Numbered from the stretch's first letter, positions 16,296 through 25,489 are shown. The stretch: DNA of 64,000 nucleotides from Haliea sp. E1-2-M8 (GCF_030649675.1 NZ_JAUTDR010000006.1:147182-211181), one strand, 5' to 3'. Program-made: numbers and translations. Notes: generated by a model from the sequence alone, not told the origin.

Positions 16296-17090
16296 GTGTT
16301 GCGTTTTGCCTCATTGGGCAGCGGCAGCAAGGGCAATGCCACCGTGGTGGCTGCCGGCGATACCATCGTGCTGATCGATTGCGGGTTTTCCCTGCGAGAG
16401 ACCCGACGCCGGCTGGCCCTGCTGGGGCTGGAAGGCGAACAGTTGAGCGCGATCCTGGTTACCCATGAGCACAGCGACCACAGCGCCGGTGTCAGCCGCC
16501 TCGCCCGCCAGTTCAATGTCCCGGTTTATCTGACCCAGGGTACCTGGAACAGCGGCCGGCTGCAGGGCTGCCCCGAGGTTGTCCGGTTCAACTGCGACTA
16601 CCGTTTTAACATTGGCCAGCTCGAAGTGGAGGCAGTGGCGGTGCCACACGATGCCCGTGAGCCCTGCCAGTTCCGCCTGCGCCACGGTGACCGCAGTCTC
16701 GGGGTGCTGACGGATCTGGGCAGTGTCACCAGCCATGTGGTGGAACGCTTCAAGGGTTGCGACGCGCTGATACTGGAGTTCAACCACGATCTGGAGATGC
16801 TGCGTCGTGGTGGCTATCCCCCCGCGCTGAAACGGCGGGTGGCTGGCGATTGGGGGCATCTTAACAACAATCAGGCAGCCGCACTGCTGCAGCAACTGGG
16901 CACCGACACTCTGCAACACCTGGTATTGGCGCACATCAGCGAGAACAATAATTGCCCGGAGCGGGCGGCAGCCGCGCTGGCCGCGGTGTACGGCCCCCTG
17001 GATGAGCGCGTGGTATTCGCCGCCCAGGACCTGGGATTTGACTGGCTGGCGCTACCGGCAGTGGCGGGGCAGGGTCAACTGCTGCAGTGA
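16296..17090 (+). CDS. MBL-fold metallohydrolase (YycJ/VicX-like)
   Basis: The protein has 264 residues and starts at GTG 11 nt after bamC. The dinuclear metal site THEHSDH (H57, H59, D61, H62) and the N-terminal LGSGSKGNATVV motif are typical of the group that includes YycJ, a 5'-to-3' exonuclease-like family. LEFNHDLEMLRRGGYP and GHLNNNQAA are other group hallmarks. In Pseudomonas the homologue also follows dapA-bamC and is followed by purC; here purC is absent and a convergent LRR gene overlaps its 3' end by 39 nt. The role is probably nucleic-acid or phosphoester hydrolysis. Confidence 0.88.
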   Translation: MLRFASLGSGSKGNATVVAAGDTIVLIDCGFSLRETRRRLALLGLEGEQLSAILVTHEHSDHSAGVSRLARQFNVPVYLTQGTWNSGRLQGCPEVVRFNCDYRFNIGQLEVEAVAVPHDAREPCQFRLRHGDRSLGVLTDLGSVTSHVVERFKGCDALILEFNHDLEMLRRGGYPPALKRRVAGDWGHLNNNQAAALLQQLGTDTLQHLVLAHISENNNCPERAAAALAAVYGPLDERVVFAAQDLGFDWLALPAVAGQGQLLQ

Positions 17091-17546
17091 CCGCAGCTGG
17101 TCCGGTCCAGGACAGCGCAGGCCGCCGTTGCCTGCGAGGCTCAGCATCGCCAGTTCCGGCAAGCGGTACAGCGGGCTCGCGTCTTCCACCCGGTTGTCGT
17201 CCAGCAGCAGTGTGCGCAGCTCCAGCAACACCCTCAACTCCCCGATATCGGCGATGGCGTTGCCCGCCAGGTCAATCCGGCTCAGGCTGGAAAAATGCCC
17301 CAGCCCCTCGAGACTCCTGACGTTGGCGCCGCTGCACTCCAGCTCCTGCAACTGGCCGATACTGCTGATTCTGTTGTCATTGATGACACGCTCCAGGCAG
17401 TCGCGCAGGGCCGGATCGGGAATCCGGAAATCGGTAAGCAGTGGCCGCGGGCTGTAGACCACCCGCTCGTTGACGCTGACGTCGTACTGCTGACAGGCGC
17501 CGAGGGTGAACAGGGCCGCCAGGCCCGCGAGAAAACGGTAGATCAT
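17052..17546 (-). CDS. Leucine-rich-repeat lipoprotein
   Basis: The protein has 164 residues when started at ATG 17546, which is preceded by GGGGAG and begins a lipoprotein signal (LAALFTLGAC, Cys18). The mature part has about four leucine-rich repeats of about 21-22 residues (SLEGLGHFSSLSRIDLAGNAI, LRVLLELRTLLLDDNRV, LYRLPELAMLSLAGN), closed by a cysteine-containing cap (CPGPDQLRSL...HC). It is likely an envelope protein that binds another protein. The function is unknown. It converges on, and overlaps, the MBL gene. Confidence 0.8.
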   Translation of the reverse strand: MIYRFLAGLAALFTLGACQQYDVSVNERVVYSPRPLLTDFRIPDPALRDCLERVINDNRISSIGQLQELECSGANVRSLEGLGHFSSLSRIDLAGNAIADIGELRVLLELRTLLLDDNRVEDASPLYRLPELAMLSLAGNGGLRCPGPDQLRSLQQLTLPRHCR

Positions 17547-17619
17547 GAACTTGCTCCCCTCTCCTGGACCTGGCACTGGCGCGAGCCGACGGCTCATGGC
17601 CTCAGCCTCCGCCGCGCCC

Positions 17620-17625
17620 TATAAT
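17620..17625 (+). promoter_or_regulatory. Perfect -10 hexamer overlapping an upstream ATG
   Basis: TATAAT at 17620-17625 includes the first two bases of an in-frame ATG at 17624. No convincing -35 lies 16-18 bp upstream. If this is the promoter, the ATG at 17624 cannot be the translation start, and the next in-frame ATG (17660) is used. Confidence 0.4.
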
Positions 17626-17659
17626 GCTAGCGGTAACGGCGGACAAAAACGAGTGTGTA

Positions 17660-18985
17660 ATGGCAAGTTCCGGGCAGATACCGGGTAGCGGGTCCGGTGC
17701 CGACGGTGGCGCCGAAAGCACTATCAGCATTATCCAGCGCGGTAATCTGAAGTCGCTGGAGGCGTCGTTGCGCAAGCAGTGGCGGCTGGGACAGAACATC
17801 GTGCTGTGCTGGAGTGCCGACGAACGCGGCCTGCTGGTGATTTTTGTGCCGCATTACTTTCTTGGCAACTACTGTGCCCGGGTGGGTGACGGCGCCGGCT
17901 CCGACAACGAAGCTTTTGTCCGCGACCTCATCTCCGGGCGCCGGCGCAAGCAGCGGGATGAGCTGTTTGCGATTGCCGAGCGCCTGGATGTGGCGCCCGG
18001 ATTCATCAAGCTTGCGGCTCCGCTGGTGGATGAGGCGCCGGTCCTGAATGCCGTCGAGCAGCTGATCAAACGCTACGGCCTCAGCTATGTCAGCGATCGG
18101 GCCGTACTGCTGTTCGATATTGCCGAGTTCTCCCTGTTCACACCCTTCGAGCAGGCGAGCCAGCTCAACAGCCTGTCCTATTCGTTCAATTCCGCCTACA
18201 ACAAGCTGCAGTCCAAAGGCATCGAGGTGCACTTTTCACGGACCACCACCGGTGACGGCTACTACGTCTGGAACCGGGAACTGGGACCTGCCGCGAACCG
18301 TGATCTGTTTCTCTTCATGCTGCTGGTAGTGGCGGATAATGCGGTCGCCCGTGCTGCCTCCCACGGCAACACTGTGCCGGTCATTCGGACCGCTTTCCAT
18401 ATTGGCAGCCACTACGAGCTGTATCAGGCAGAGGGAGTCAATCCTACGGTGCACAGCTACATTGTCGGGGATGTCACCATTGAGCTGGCACGGATGGTGG
18501 GCGAGGCGCTGCCCCACCAGATACTTGTCGGGCACTTTGAATCCCGCCTGCCGGCGGATGCCGACCATGTCACGCAAATGCCGGGGAAAGTGTTTTCCCC
18601 GGTATTTATTCAGCACTGCAGCCGTGCGCTGGCCGGGATCGCGGGGGTGCAGTTTGCCGGCAAGGTGATCGCCGACATCCGTTGCCACCTGAGTGGCTCT
18701 TCCGCCCCGGGGGAGCGCCGCGCGGCGCGCCGCTTCGTGATCGTTGACAAGCACGGCCTCTCCCGCCATGCCTATAACCTGGAGGCGGTGTTGCAGCTGC
18801 AGGACACCAGTCTTGCCCTGGGGCTCGACGAAAGCGCGTTGCCGGCGCCGTCGCGCCGGGAGCCGATGAACGCGGGCAAGCGGCAGAAGGCCGACACTGG
18901 CGATGAAGTCCTGCAACAGCAGGGTGAAGAGCTGGCCACACTGTTGCAACGCCGCCGTTACGATACCCGCAGCAGCGAGGAGTAG
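17660..18985 (+). CDS. Protein with a divergent class III nucleotidyl cyclase-like domain
   Basis: The protein has 441 residues from ATG 17660 (453 if 17624 is used). An unrecognised N-terminal domain of about 140 residues precedes a region with LLFDIAEFS (about 151-158) and TTTGDGYYVW (about 196-205). These resemble the two metal-binding aspartate motifs of class III adenylyl/guanylyl cyclases. Later sequence (VHSYIVGDVTIELARMV) resembles the segment after the second Asp. Substrate-specifying Lys and Asp/Thr are not obvious to me. A signalling role is plausible, but it may be a non-catalytic homologue. No membrane segment is seen. It overlaps no neighbour and is followed 7 nt later by rsmJ. 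Confidence 0.6.
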   Translation: MASSGQIPGSGSGADGGAESTISIIQRGNLKSLEASLRKQWRLGQNIVLCWSADERGLLVIFVPHYFLGNYCARVGDGAGSDNEAFVRDLISGRRRKQRDELFAIAERLDVAPGFIKLAAPLVDEAPVLNAVEQLIKRYGLSYVSDRAVLLFDIAEFSLFTPFEQASQLNSLSYSFNSAYNKLQSKGIEVHFSRTTTGDGYYVWNRELGPAANRDLFLFMLLVVADNAVARAASHGNTVPVIRTAFHIGSHYELYQAEGVNPTVHSYIVGDVTIELARMVGEALPHQILVGHFESRLPADADHVTQMPGKVFSPVFIQHCSRALAGIAGVQFAGKVIADIRCHLSGSSAPGERRAARRFVIVDKHGLSRHAYNLEAVLQLQDTSLALGLDESALPAPSRREPMNAGKRQKADTGDEVLQQQGEELATLLQRRRYDTRSSEE

Positions 18986-18992
18986 GCCCGGA

Positions 18993-19796
18993 GTGCGTGG
19001 GGCTAACAGGATCGGCGTGCAGGCCACTGTGGCCGAAAGCTATGCTGCCGCGGAGAATCTGGCAGCAGCGCTCGGATTGGCGCTGCTGGATCCCGGCGAT
19101 ACTGCGGACAAAAACTGTTTCGCCGCACTCTTGCTGGTGTCCCCCGACACGCTTGCCCTGCAGGCGCCGGGTCGTTCGGCACCCAATCCGGTGGCGGTGG
19201 ATTTCGGTGCCGCCGCCATGCGCCACCGGCGCCGCGGCGGGCAGAATGAGCTGTTGGGGCGCGCGGTGGGCGTCGGCAAGAAGAGTCCGCTGCGGGTGCT
19301 CGACGCCACCGCGGGGCTGGGTCGCGACAGTTTTGTGCTGGCGGATCTGGGCTGCGAAGTTACCCTCGCGGAACGTGAGCCGGTGGTGGCGGCGCTGCTG
19401 CGCTCGGGTCTGGCCCATGCCGGAAGTTCCGCCGACCGCTGGCTGGGCGAGGTTGTTGGGCGGATGACGCTTGCCGAGGGCGACGCGCGCCAGCTGGGCG
19501 CTGCTGCAGTAGAGCGTCAGGACGTCATCTACCTGGATCCCATGTTCCCGCCCCGGGACAAATCGGCGGCGGTCAAGAAGGAGATGGCCCTGTTCCAGGC
19601 GCTGTTCAGCCACTCTGACGCGGTCGAGGATGCCAGCGCATTGCTGGCCTGGGCCCTGCAAATGCCAGTGGCCCGGGTGGTGGTCAAGCGCCCGCTGAAA
19701 GCAGCGCCGCTGGGTGGGCGCGCAGCTTCCCACGCCATTCGCGGCAAGGCCGTGCGCTACGACGTATATGTGCTGTCGGCGCTTGGCGCGGGCTGA
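18993..19796 (+). CDS. rsmJ: 16S rRNA (guanine-1516-N2)-methyltransferase RsmJ
   Basis: The protein has 267 residues from GTG 18993, with AGGAG upstream. The SAM site is LDATAGLGRDSFVLA, and the catalytic-type motif YLDPMFPPRDKSA with KEM following is diagnostic of the RsmJ (YhiQ) family. The C-terminal VVKRPLKAAPL is also conserved. It adds a methyl group to N2 of G1516 in the small-subunit rRNA. It probably shares a transcript with the preceding cyclase-like gene. Confidence 0.92.
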   Translation: MRGANRIGVQATVAESYAAAENLAAALGLALLDPGDTADKNCFAALLLVSPDTLALQAPGRSAPNPVAVDFGAAAMRHRRRGGQNELLGRAVGVGKKSPLRVLDATAGLGRDSFVLADLGCEVTLAEREPVVAALLRSGLAHAGSSADRWLGEVVGRMTLAEGDARQLGAAAVERQDVIYLDPMFPPRDKSAAVKKEMALFQALFSHSDAVEDASALLAWALQMPVARVVVKRPLKAAPLGGRAASHAIRGKAVRYDVYVLSALGAG

Positions 19797-19808
19797 AGTG
19801 CAGACGGC

Positions 19809-20585
19809 TCAGTGCCGGGAGGCTACGCGGAACAGGCGCCGGGTGAGCAGGGACTGGAACAGCGGGTCCAGCCAGCGGTACAGGCGCCCGGAAAGATAAA
19901 CAGGCTTTCCTTTCTCCACCGCCTGCAGACCTTCCCGGACAACTACCTTGGCGTCATACCAGAGGAACCTGGGCATCGCGTCCTTCATGTCCTGCAGGCC
20001 CGCGGTGCTGTGGAAATCCGTGTGGGTATAGCCGGGGCACAGGGCGCAGACCTTGACTCCGCTACCGTGCAGGGTCACTGCGAGGTCTTCTGACAGCGCG
20101 ACCAGGTAGGCTTTGCTGGGGCCGTAGTTGCAGCCGCCGACGCGGGGAATACGGCCAGCCACCGAGGCGACATTGATCACCCGGCCGAAACCCCGTTCCC
20201 GCATGCCGGGTATGAAGAGGTGGCAGAGTTCGGCTACCGCCAGCATCATCAGCTGGAAGAATGCCTGGTGGTCGGCCCAGTCCCGGTCGGTGAGCAGGTC
20301 GGAGCCGGCCACGCCGGCATTGTTTACCAGGAAGTCGACGGCGACATCCCTGGCTGCCAGGGAATCGAACAGGGCCCTGGGCGCGCCGGGATCGGCCAGG
20401 TCGGCAGCTTCAATCAGCACCTCGCAGCCGTACTGTTGCTGCAAGTCAGCGGCCAGTGCCTCCAGCTTGTCCCGGCGTCGTGCCACCAACACCAGATTGT
20501 AGTCGGCGGCCGCCAATTGGCGGGCGAACTCGGCGCCGAGGCCGGCAGAGGCGCCGGTAACCAGTGCGGTGCGCTTGCGCGTCAT
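19809..20585 (-). CDS. SDR family oxidoreductase (divergent paralogue pair, left member)
   Basis: The protein has 258 residues from ATG 20585. Motifs are TGASAGLG (9-16), NNAG, VINVASVAG (catalytic Ser), YGPSK (Tyr-x3-Lys) and PGYTHTDFH. The C-terminus (YLSGRLYRWLDPLFQSLLTRRLFR) is an amphipathic or weakly membrane-associated helix typical of DltE/YqjQ-like SDRs. It is divergent from a paralogous SDR at 20685 with 99 bp between the starts. The substrate is unknown. Confidence 0.88.
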   Translation of the reverse strand: MTRKRTALVTGASAGLGAEFARQLAAADYNLVLVARRRDKLEALAADLQQQYGCEVLIEAADLADPGAPRALFDSLAARDVAVDFLVNNAGVAGSDLLTDRDWADHQAFFQLMMLAVAELCHLFIPGMRERGFGRVINVASVAGRIPRVGGCNYGPSKAYLVALSEDLAVTLHGSGVKVCALCPGYTHTDFHSTAGLQDMKDAMPRFLWYDAKVVVREGLQAVEKGKPVYLSGRLYRWLDPLFQSLLTRRLFRVASRH

Positions 20586-20684
20586 GCCATTTCTCCCCAA
20601 GATGTCGCCTGTTGACTGCCCATGGTACGACACCGGTCGACTGCTGTCTGCGCCAGCCCTGAACAAAGCGAGGAAGACAATAGC

Positions 20685-21440
20685 ATGAGTGATACCCGCC
20701 ACACCGCCCTGGTTACCGGCGCCTCCGCAGGATTGGGGGAAGAGTACTGCCGTCAACTGGCGGAACGCTGCGACACTATCATTGCGGTCGCGCGGCGGGC
20801 GGATCGGCTGCAGGCGCTGCAGGCGGAACTGGCAGGCCACACCCGCCTGGTGCCGGTGGTCGCGGACCTGGCGACGGTGGAAGGTGTGACACGCACGGTA
20901 GAAGCCCTGCGCCAGCAGGGGCCGCCGGATATCCTGGTCAACAATGCCGGCTTCTCCACCTTCGGGGATTTTGGGCACAGCGTACTGGAAGATGAGCTGC
21001 AGGTGGTGCGCCTGCAGATTGATGCCACGCTGGAACTGGTGCGGGCGGCGGTTCCGTTCATGCGTGAACGCGGCGGTGGCCAGATTATCAATGTGGCGTC
21101 TATCGGCGCGTTCCTGAACATGAAGCACACCGCGGTATACGGCGGCTGCAAGGCGTTCATGGTCTCGTTTTCGCAGGCCCTTCAGGCGGAAGTCGCGGCG
21201 GACAATATCCGGGTACAGTGTCTCTGCCCCGGCCTCACCCGCACCGGGATTCACGACACCTCGTATTTTGAGGGCTTTGACAAGGCCCGCATGCCTGCGG
21301 AGTTGTGGATGGATGCAGCGCCGGTAGTGGCCGCCAGCCTGGCGGCGCTGGAGCAGGAAGAGGTCGTCGTGGTCCCGGGCGCCATCAACCGCGATATGGT
21401 CAGGAGCGGGTTGCAGCAGCAGCTGCAGTCAATCCAGTAG
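20685..21440 (+). CDS. SDR family oxidoreductase (divergent paralogue pair, right member)
   Basis: The protein has 251 residues. ATG 20685 is preceded by AGGA and gives the usual SDR N-terminus; an upstream in-frame start adds 21 unlikely residues. Motifs are [26 protein letters not shown] and YGGCK (catalytic Tyr and Lys). It resembles the divergent neighbour in its first 50 residues ([12 protein letters not shown]..., RQLA), suggesting duplication. Its 3' end overlaps the convergent dapE by 12 nt. The substrate is unknown. Confidence 0.88.
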   Translation: MSDTRHTALVTGASAGLGEEYCRQLAERCDTIIAVARRADRLQALQAELAGHTRLVPVVADLATVEGVTRTVEALRQQGPPDILVNNAGFSTFGDFGHSVLEDELQVVRLQIDATLELVRAAVPFMRERGGGQIINVASIGAFLNMKHTAVYGGCKAFMVSFSQALQAEVAADNIRVQCLCPGLTRTGIHDTSYFEGFDKARMPAELWMDAAPVVAASLAALEQEEVVVVPGAINRDMVRSGLQQQLQSIQ

Positions 21441-22559
21441 CAGGCGCTGCAAAATGCCGCGGTAGAGTTCCGCCAGGCGGGGCAGGTCCGCCGCGCGCAC
21501 GCATTCATTGCGTTTGTGGATAGTGGCGTTGACCGGTCCCAGTTCCAGCACCTGGGCCCCGGTGGGAGCAATGAAGCGTCCGTCAGAAGTGCCACCGGCG
21601 GTGGACAGCTCGGTAGTGAGCCCGGTGCTGTCGAGAATGCTGTCGACCGCGGCGCTGACCAGGTCTCCGCTCGCGGTCAGGAACGGTTCCCCGCTGAGCT
21701 GCCAGTCGATCAGGTAATCCAGCTTGTGGGCATCGAGTATCGTTTCGGTGCGGCGGCGCAATTCCGCTGCGGTTACCTCGGTCGAAAAGCGGAAATTGAA
21801 CATCACCGTCAGTTCGCCGGGGATGACATTGGTGGCGCCGGTACCGCTGTTGATATTGGAAATCTGCAGCGAGGTGGCCGGAAAAAAGTCGTTGCCCTGG
21901 TCCCAGGGCTGGCAGCTGAGGGCATGCAGCGCCGGCAGCGCACGGTGGATGGGATTATCTGCCAGCTGCGGATAGGCGATATGACCCTGCACACCGCGCA
22001 CGGTCAGCACCGCGCCCAGAGAGCCGCGACGTCCGTTCTTGACCACGTCCCCCAGCTGTTCGCTGCTGGAAGGCTCTCCCACCAGGCACCAGTCTATCTG
22101 CTCTCCCCGCTGTTGCAGGTATTCAACCACCTTGATGGTGCCATCGTGGGCCGGACCCTCCTCATCGGCGGTGATCAGGAAGCCGATGCGACCGGGATGT
22201 TCCGGCTGGGCGGCGACGAAATCCTCGCAGGCGATGATCATTGCGGCCAGGCTGCCCTTCATGTCGGCGGCGCCGCGGCCGTAGAGCAGGCCGTCGCGCA
22301 GTTCCGGGCTGAAGGGCGGCGAGTCCCAGGCCGACTCCGGGCCAGTGGGAACCACGTCGGTGTGGCCGGCGAAGACCAGCAGCGGGCCGCTGTCGCCGCG
22401 GACCGCCCAGAAATTCTTCACCTCACCAGACTGTAGCGGCACGCAGGTGAAGCCGATCGCCTGCAGGCGCGCCATCATCAGCTCCTGGCAACCGGCGTCG
22501 TCTGGCGTTACGGAGGGGCGCCGGATCAACTCGCAGGTCAGCTCAAGTGTGCGTTCCAC
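21429..22559 (-). CDS. dapE: Succinyl-diaminopimelate desuccinylase
   Basis: The protein has 376 residues from GTG 22559, preceded by GGGAG and matching the family length. The binuclear zinc site is visible: FAGHTDVVP (H66, D68), GAADMKG (D99) and TADEEGP (general base E133, ligand E134). It removes succinate from N-succinyl-LL-diaminopimelate in lysine and cell-wall precursor synthesis. It lies 14 nt downstream of dapD, forming a dapD-dapE unit. Confidence 0.96.
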   Translation of the reverse strand: MERTLELTCELIRRPSVTPDDAGCQELMMARLQAIGFTCVPLQSGEVKNFWAVRGDSGPLLVFAGHTDVVPTGPESAWDSPPFSPELRDGLLYGRGAADMKGSLAAMIIACEDFVAAQPEHPGRIGFLITADEEGPAHDGTIKVVEYLQQRGEQIDWCLVGEPSSSEQLGDVVKNGRRGSLGAVLTVRGVQGHIAYPQLADNPIHRALPALHALSCQPWDQGNDFFPATSLQISNINSGTGATNVIPGELTVMFNFRFSTEVTAAELRRRTETILDAHKLDYLIDWQLSGEPFLTASGDLVSAAVDSILDSTGLTTELSTAGGTSDGRFIAPTGAQVLELGPVNATIHKRNECVRAADLPRLAELYRGILQRLLLD

Positions 22560-22573
22560 GCAGGTACTCCCGG

Positions 22574-23593
22574 TCAGTTGTGGGCGTGCAGTTCGGCGTT
22601 CAGTTCGATGGCGGAGCGATTGGTCAGGCACTCCACCGCGCCGTTGGTGGAGTTGCGCCGGAACAGCAGCCCCGACTTGCCGGCCAGCTCCCGCGCCTTG
22701 ACGGTTTCCACCGGCTTGCCTTCGCTGTCGAGCAGCACAACCTTGGTGCCGGCGGTAAGGAACAGGCCCGCTTCAACTGTGCACCGGTCACCCAGCGGGA
22801 TGCCGATGCCGGCGTTGGCGCCGATCAGGCACTCCTTGCCCACCGAGATGATGATGTTGCCACCGCCGGACAGGGTGCCCATGGTGGAGCAGCCACCGCC
22901 CAGGTCCGAGCCGCTGCCTACCGTCACCCCTGCGGAGATGCGGCCTTCAATCATGCCCGGACCATCGGTGCCGGCATTAAAGTTCACGAATCCCTCGTGC
23001 ATGATCGTGGTGCCGGGGCCGAGATAGGCACCGAGACGAACCCTTGCGGTGTGGGCTATACGCACGCCGGCGGGCACCACATAATTGGTCATCTTCGGAA
23101 ACTTGTCGACGCAGCTCACCTCCAGGGTCTCACCCCGCATGCGGGCGGCCAGTTGCCGTGCCGGCAACTCGGCGATGTCGATAGCACCCTCGCTGGTCCA
23201 GGCGACATTGGGCAGGATGCCGAACATTCCCTGCAGCTTGGTGCCGTGCGGCTTGACCAGCCGGTGAGACAGCAGGTGCAGTTTCAGGTAGGCCTCTGGC
23301 ACCGTCGCCGGCGCCGCATCTTCCCGCAGTAATACCGCCACCACCGGCGCCTCGCTGCCAGCCATTTGCGCAGCCAGCTGGGCCTGGCGAGTTTCACCCG
23401 CCGCCGCCAGCTCGGCCTCCAGGGCGATCAGCTGCTCGCGGCTCAGGGGCGTGCGGTTGTCACAGGTGCCGGCGGCATTCACCAGCACCGCGGGTGGGTT
23501 CAGCACCGGTTCGGCAAAAAATACCTCCAGCCACTCACCCTCGCTGTTGTGGGTACCCAGGCCGAGGCCAAAGGCAAATGCTGTGTTACTCAT
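22574..23593 (-). CDS. dapD: Tetrahydrodipicolinate N-succinyltransferase
   Basis: The protein has 339 residues. The length and N-terminal extension fit the Pseudomonas-type DapD rather than the 274-residue E. coli type. The left-handed beta-helix is seen in the hexapeptide-like run [21 protein letters not shown], with [19 protein letters not shown] and [14 protein letters not shown] forming the acyl-CoA site. It succinylates tetrahydrodipicolinate. It is followed by dapE. Confidence 0.95.
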   Translation of the reverse strand: MSNTAFAFGLGLGTHNSEGEWLEVFFAEPVLNPPAVLVNAAGTCDNRTPLSREQLIALEAELAAAGETRQAQLAAQMAGSEAPVVAVLLREDAAPATVPEAYLKLHLLSHRLVKPHGTKLQGMFGILPNVAWTSEGAIDIAELPARQLAARMRGETLEVSCVDKFPKMTNYVVPAGVRIAHTARVRLGAYLGPGTTIMHEGFVNFNAGTDGPGMIEGRISAGVTVGSGSDLGGGCSTMGTLSGGGNIIISVGKECLIGANAGIGIPLGDRCTVEAGLFLTAGTKVVLLDSEGKPVETVKARELAGKSGLLFRRNSTNGAVECLTNRSAIELNAELHAHN

Positions 23594-23633
23594 GTCGATT
23601 GTTTCCTGGCTGTCCCGCTACCGCGGGCGTGGA

Positions 23634-23990
23634 TCAAAGGGTGTGACGCTGGAACAGCGCGGCCCAGGTTTTTTCCGAGAAACCGCAGTGGCGCTCGTGG
23701 CCGACGTCCAGCAGCGGGCGCTTGATCAGGGTGGGGTGCTCCAGGATCGCGGTGAGGGCCGCGTTGTCATCCATGGTCTCACGGGCAGCAGCCGGCAGTG
23801 CTTTCCAGCTCGTGCTGCGCTTGTTGACCAGGGTTTCCCAGCCCAGCTCATCGAGCCATGCACGGACCTGCGCCTTGTTGATGCCGTCTTCCCGCAGGTC
23901 GTGAAAGCGATATTCCACGTCGTGCAGTTCCAGCCAGCGACGCGCTTTCTTGACCGTGTCGCAGTTGCTGATGCCGTAGAGGGTGATCAT
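23634..23990 (-). CDS. ArsC/Spx-family (YffB-like) thioredoxin-fold protein
   Basis: The protein has 118 residues. MITLYGISNCDTVKKARRWL contains a single redox cysteine (C10) at the CxxT position, and RPLL near the C-terminus is the conserved arginine segment. The YffB subgroup is commonly linked to dapD/dapE, as here (41 nt upstream of dapD on the same strand). Family members are glutathione-dependent reductase-like proteins; an arsenate role is not implied. The 838-bp gene-free region with the inverted repeat lies upstream. Confidence 0.88.
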   Translation of the reverse strand: MITLYGISNCDTVKKARRWLELHDVEYRFHDLREDGINKAQVRAWLDELGWETLVNKRSTSWKALPAAARETMDDNAALTAILEHPTLIKRPLLDVGHERHCGFSEKTWAALFQRHTL

Positions 23991-24150
23991 GCGGGCCTCG
24001 CGAGTGGCTGGGTTTCGGGGGACGCAAGGATAGCAAAAAATGTCGGCGGGGGCAGGCTGGATTGCGCCGTGTTCCCCTCCGCTCGCGTGGTGGCTCATTT
24101 CTGGCTGCGTCGTTGCGGGTCGCTCTCCGTTCCAGTGGCAGCCTGACGGC

Positions 24151-24792
24151 TGCTGCGTCGCTCCGCCACGGGTATGCTCCTTTTGCTTCATTCCGGGCGC
24201 ATGCGGCGCGTCTACCTCCAGGATTCTTGCGCTGCCTTCTGGCGGCGCACGTTGTGAGCTGTGACGGCACGTGGCATGGCGGCGGCAGTTCCGCAGGTCT
24301 CCTGTTCCCACTTTCAGGGCTGCGGTTTGGCAGCCACTAAGTGGGGGGCGGTGGGCGCGCCGACGCCCTCCAAGTCCGCAAAACGACATCCCCGCACCGG
24401 ATCAACGCGGCGGGTAGGCTGGAGCCACTGCACGTTGTCAGCGGAACGGAGCGAGGTACCAGTGGACGGGATTCAGACTGCAATATTTCGTCCGCGAATC
24501 CAGAGACGAAGCGAGTAGAGATGCCCAATGCTCCCCGCGTTGATTCGGGGGGCGGGGGCTTCGATACGGACTTGGAGGGCGTCGGTGCGCCCACGCAAGC
24601 CCCTTAGTGGCTACCAGCCTGCAGCCCAGTAAGTGGGAACAGATCAGCTCAACCGGCACCTTCGCCTTGGCAAGTGCCCAAACCGCTTACAAACTCGGCC
24701 GCCAGACGGCAGCGCAAGAACTCAACGGGAACGCGCGCCGCATGCGCCCGCAATGGAGTATCGGAGCCCCCGGTTCCCGGAGCGACGCAGCG
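24151..24792. repeat. About 640-bp nested imperfect inverted repeat
   Basis: Left-arm blocks recur as reverse complements on the right in mirrored order: 24151-24165 with 24779-24792; 24195-24210 with about 24733-24750; 24222-24246 with 24699-24722; 24302-24313 with 24631-24642; 24351-24378 with 24567-24594 (27 of 28 bases); 24401-24410 with 24535-24544. An inner pair, GGATTC (24469) and GAATCC (24496), closes the centre. It fills most of the gene-free gap 23991-24828. No transposase and no credible ORF is present. It looks like two head-to-head copies of a dispersed repeat, or one large palindromic element. Confidence 0.8.
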
Positions 24793-24828
24793 GCCGCAAG
24801 GTCGCCTCGCAAACGAAGCGTCAGCAGC

Positions 24829-25485
24829 TCAGGCCTTGCGTGTCTGCTTCGGGTGCTTGCGCTCCGGGTAACAGGTCCTGCAGATCTCGCAGACCCTGCC
24901 ATCGCAGCCCCGTGCGCTGCAGAACTCGCGGCCGTAGTAGATGATCTGCAGGTGCAGGCGGTTCCAGGACTCGCGCGGGAACAGGCGCTTGAGGTCGCGC
25001 TCGGTCTGCACCACGCTCTTGCCGTTGGTAAGACCCCAGCGCTGGGCCAGGCGGTGAATGTGGGTGTCTACCGGAAAGGCGGGCACGCCAAAGGCCTGGG
25101 ACATGACCACGCTGGCGGTCTTGTGGCCTACCCCCGGTAGACGCTCGAGAGCCTCCATATCCGCGGGTACCTCGCCCTCGTGCTCCTCCAGCAATATCTC
25201 GCTGAGGCGCTTGATGGCGCGCGATTTTTGCGGTGACAGGCCGCAGGGGCGGATAATCTCGCGAATCTGCTCTTCCTCCAGCTTTGCCATGGCTGCAGAC
25301 GTGTCCGCCAGGGCAAACAGGGCCGGGGTGATCTGGTTGACGCGCTCGTCGGTGCACTGGGCGCTGAGCAGGACCGCGATAAGGAGCGTGAACGGGTCTT
25401 TGTGCTGCAGGGGGATCGGGGGCTCGGGGTACAGTGCCTGCAGGCGCTGCAGGATCAGCGCCACCCGCTCGGGTTTGCTCAGCAT
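24829..25485 (-). CDS. nth: Endonuclease III (DNA glycosylase/AP lyase)
   Basis: The protein has 218 residues. The helix-hairpin-helix LPGVGHKTASVV carries the catalytic Lys122, and FPVDTHIHR carries Asp140. It removes oxidised pyrimidines from DNA and nicks the abasic site. The C-terminal cluster cysteines are C189, C194, C199, C202 and C205, a spacing unlike the C-x6-C-x2-C-x5-C of E. coli; C189-x9-C-x2-C-x2-C is the likely set. The gene ends at the edge of the inverted-repeat element and begins 4 nt after dapC. Confidence 0.93.
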   Translation of the reverse strand: MLSKPERVALILQRLQALYPEPPIPLQHKDPFTLLIAVLLSAQCTDERVNQITPALFALADTSAAMAKLEEEQIREIIRPCGLSPQKSRAIKRLSEILLEEHEGEVPADMEALERLPGVGHKTASVVMSQAFGVPAFPVDTHIHRLAQRWGLTNGKSVVQTERDLKRLFPRESWNRLHLQIIYYGREFCSARGCDGRVCEICRTCYPERKHPKQTRKA

Positions 25486-25489
25486 GCCC

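Noticed and set aside
24341..24659. Several short ORFs on both strands in the gene-free region
   Set aside because: They are translations of the inverted repeat arms and lack start sites and motifs.
23991..24828. Insertion sequence
   Set aside because: No transposase frame and no clear terminal repeats with a target duplication; recorded as an inverted repeat only.
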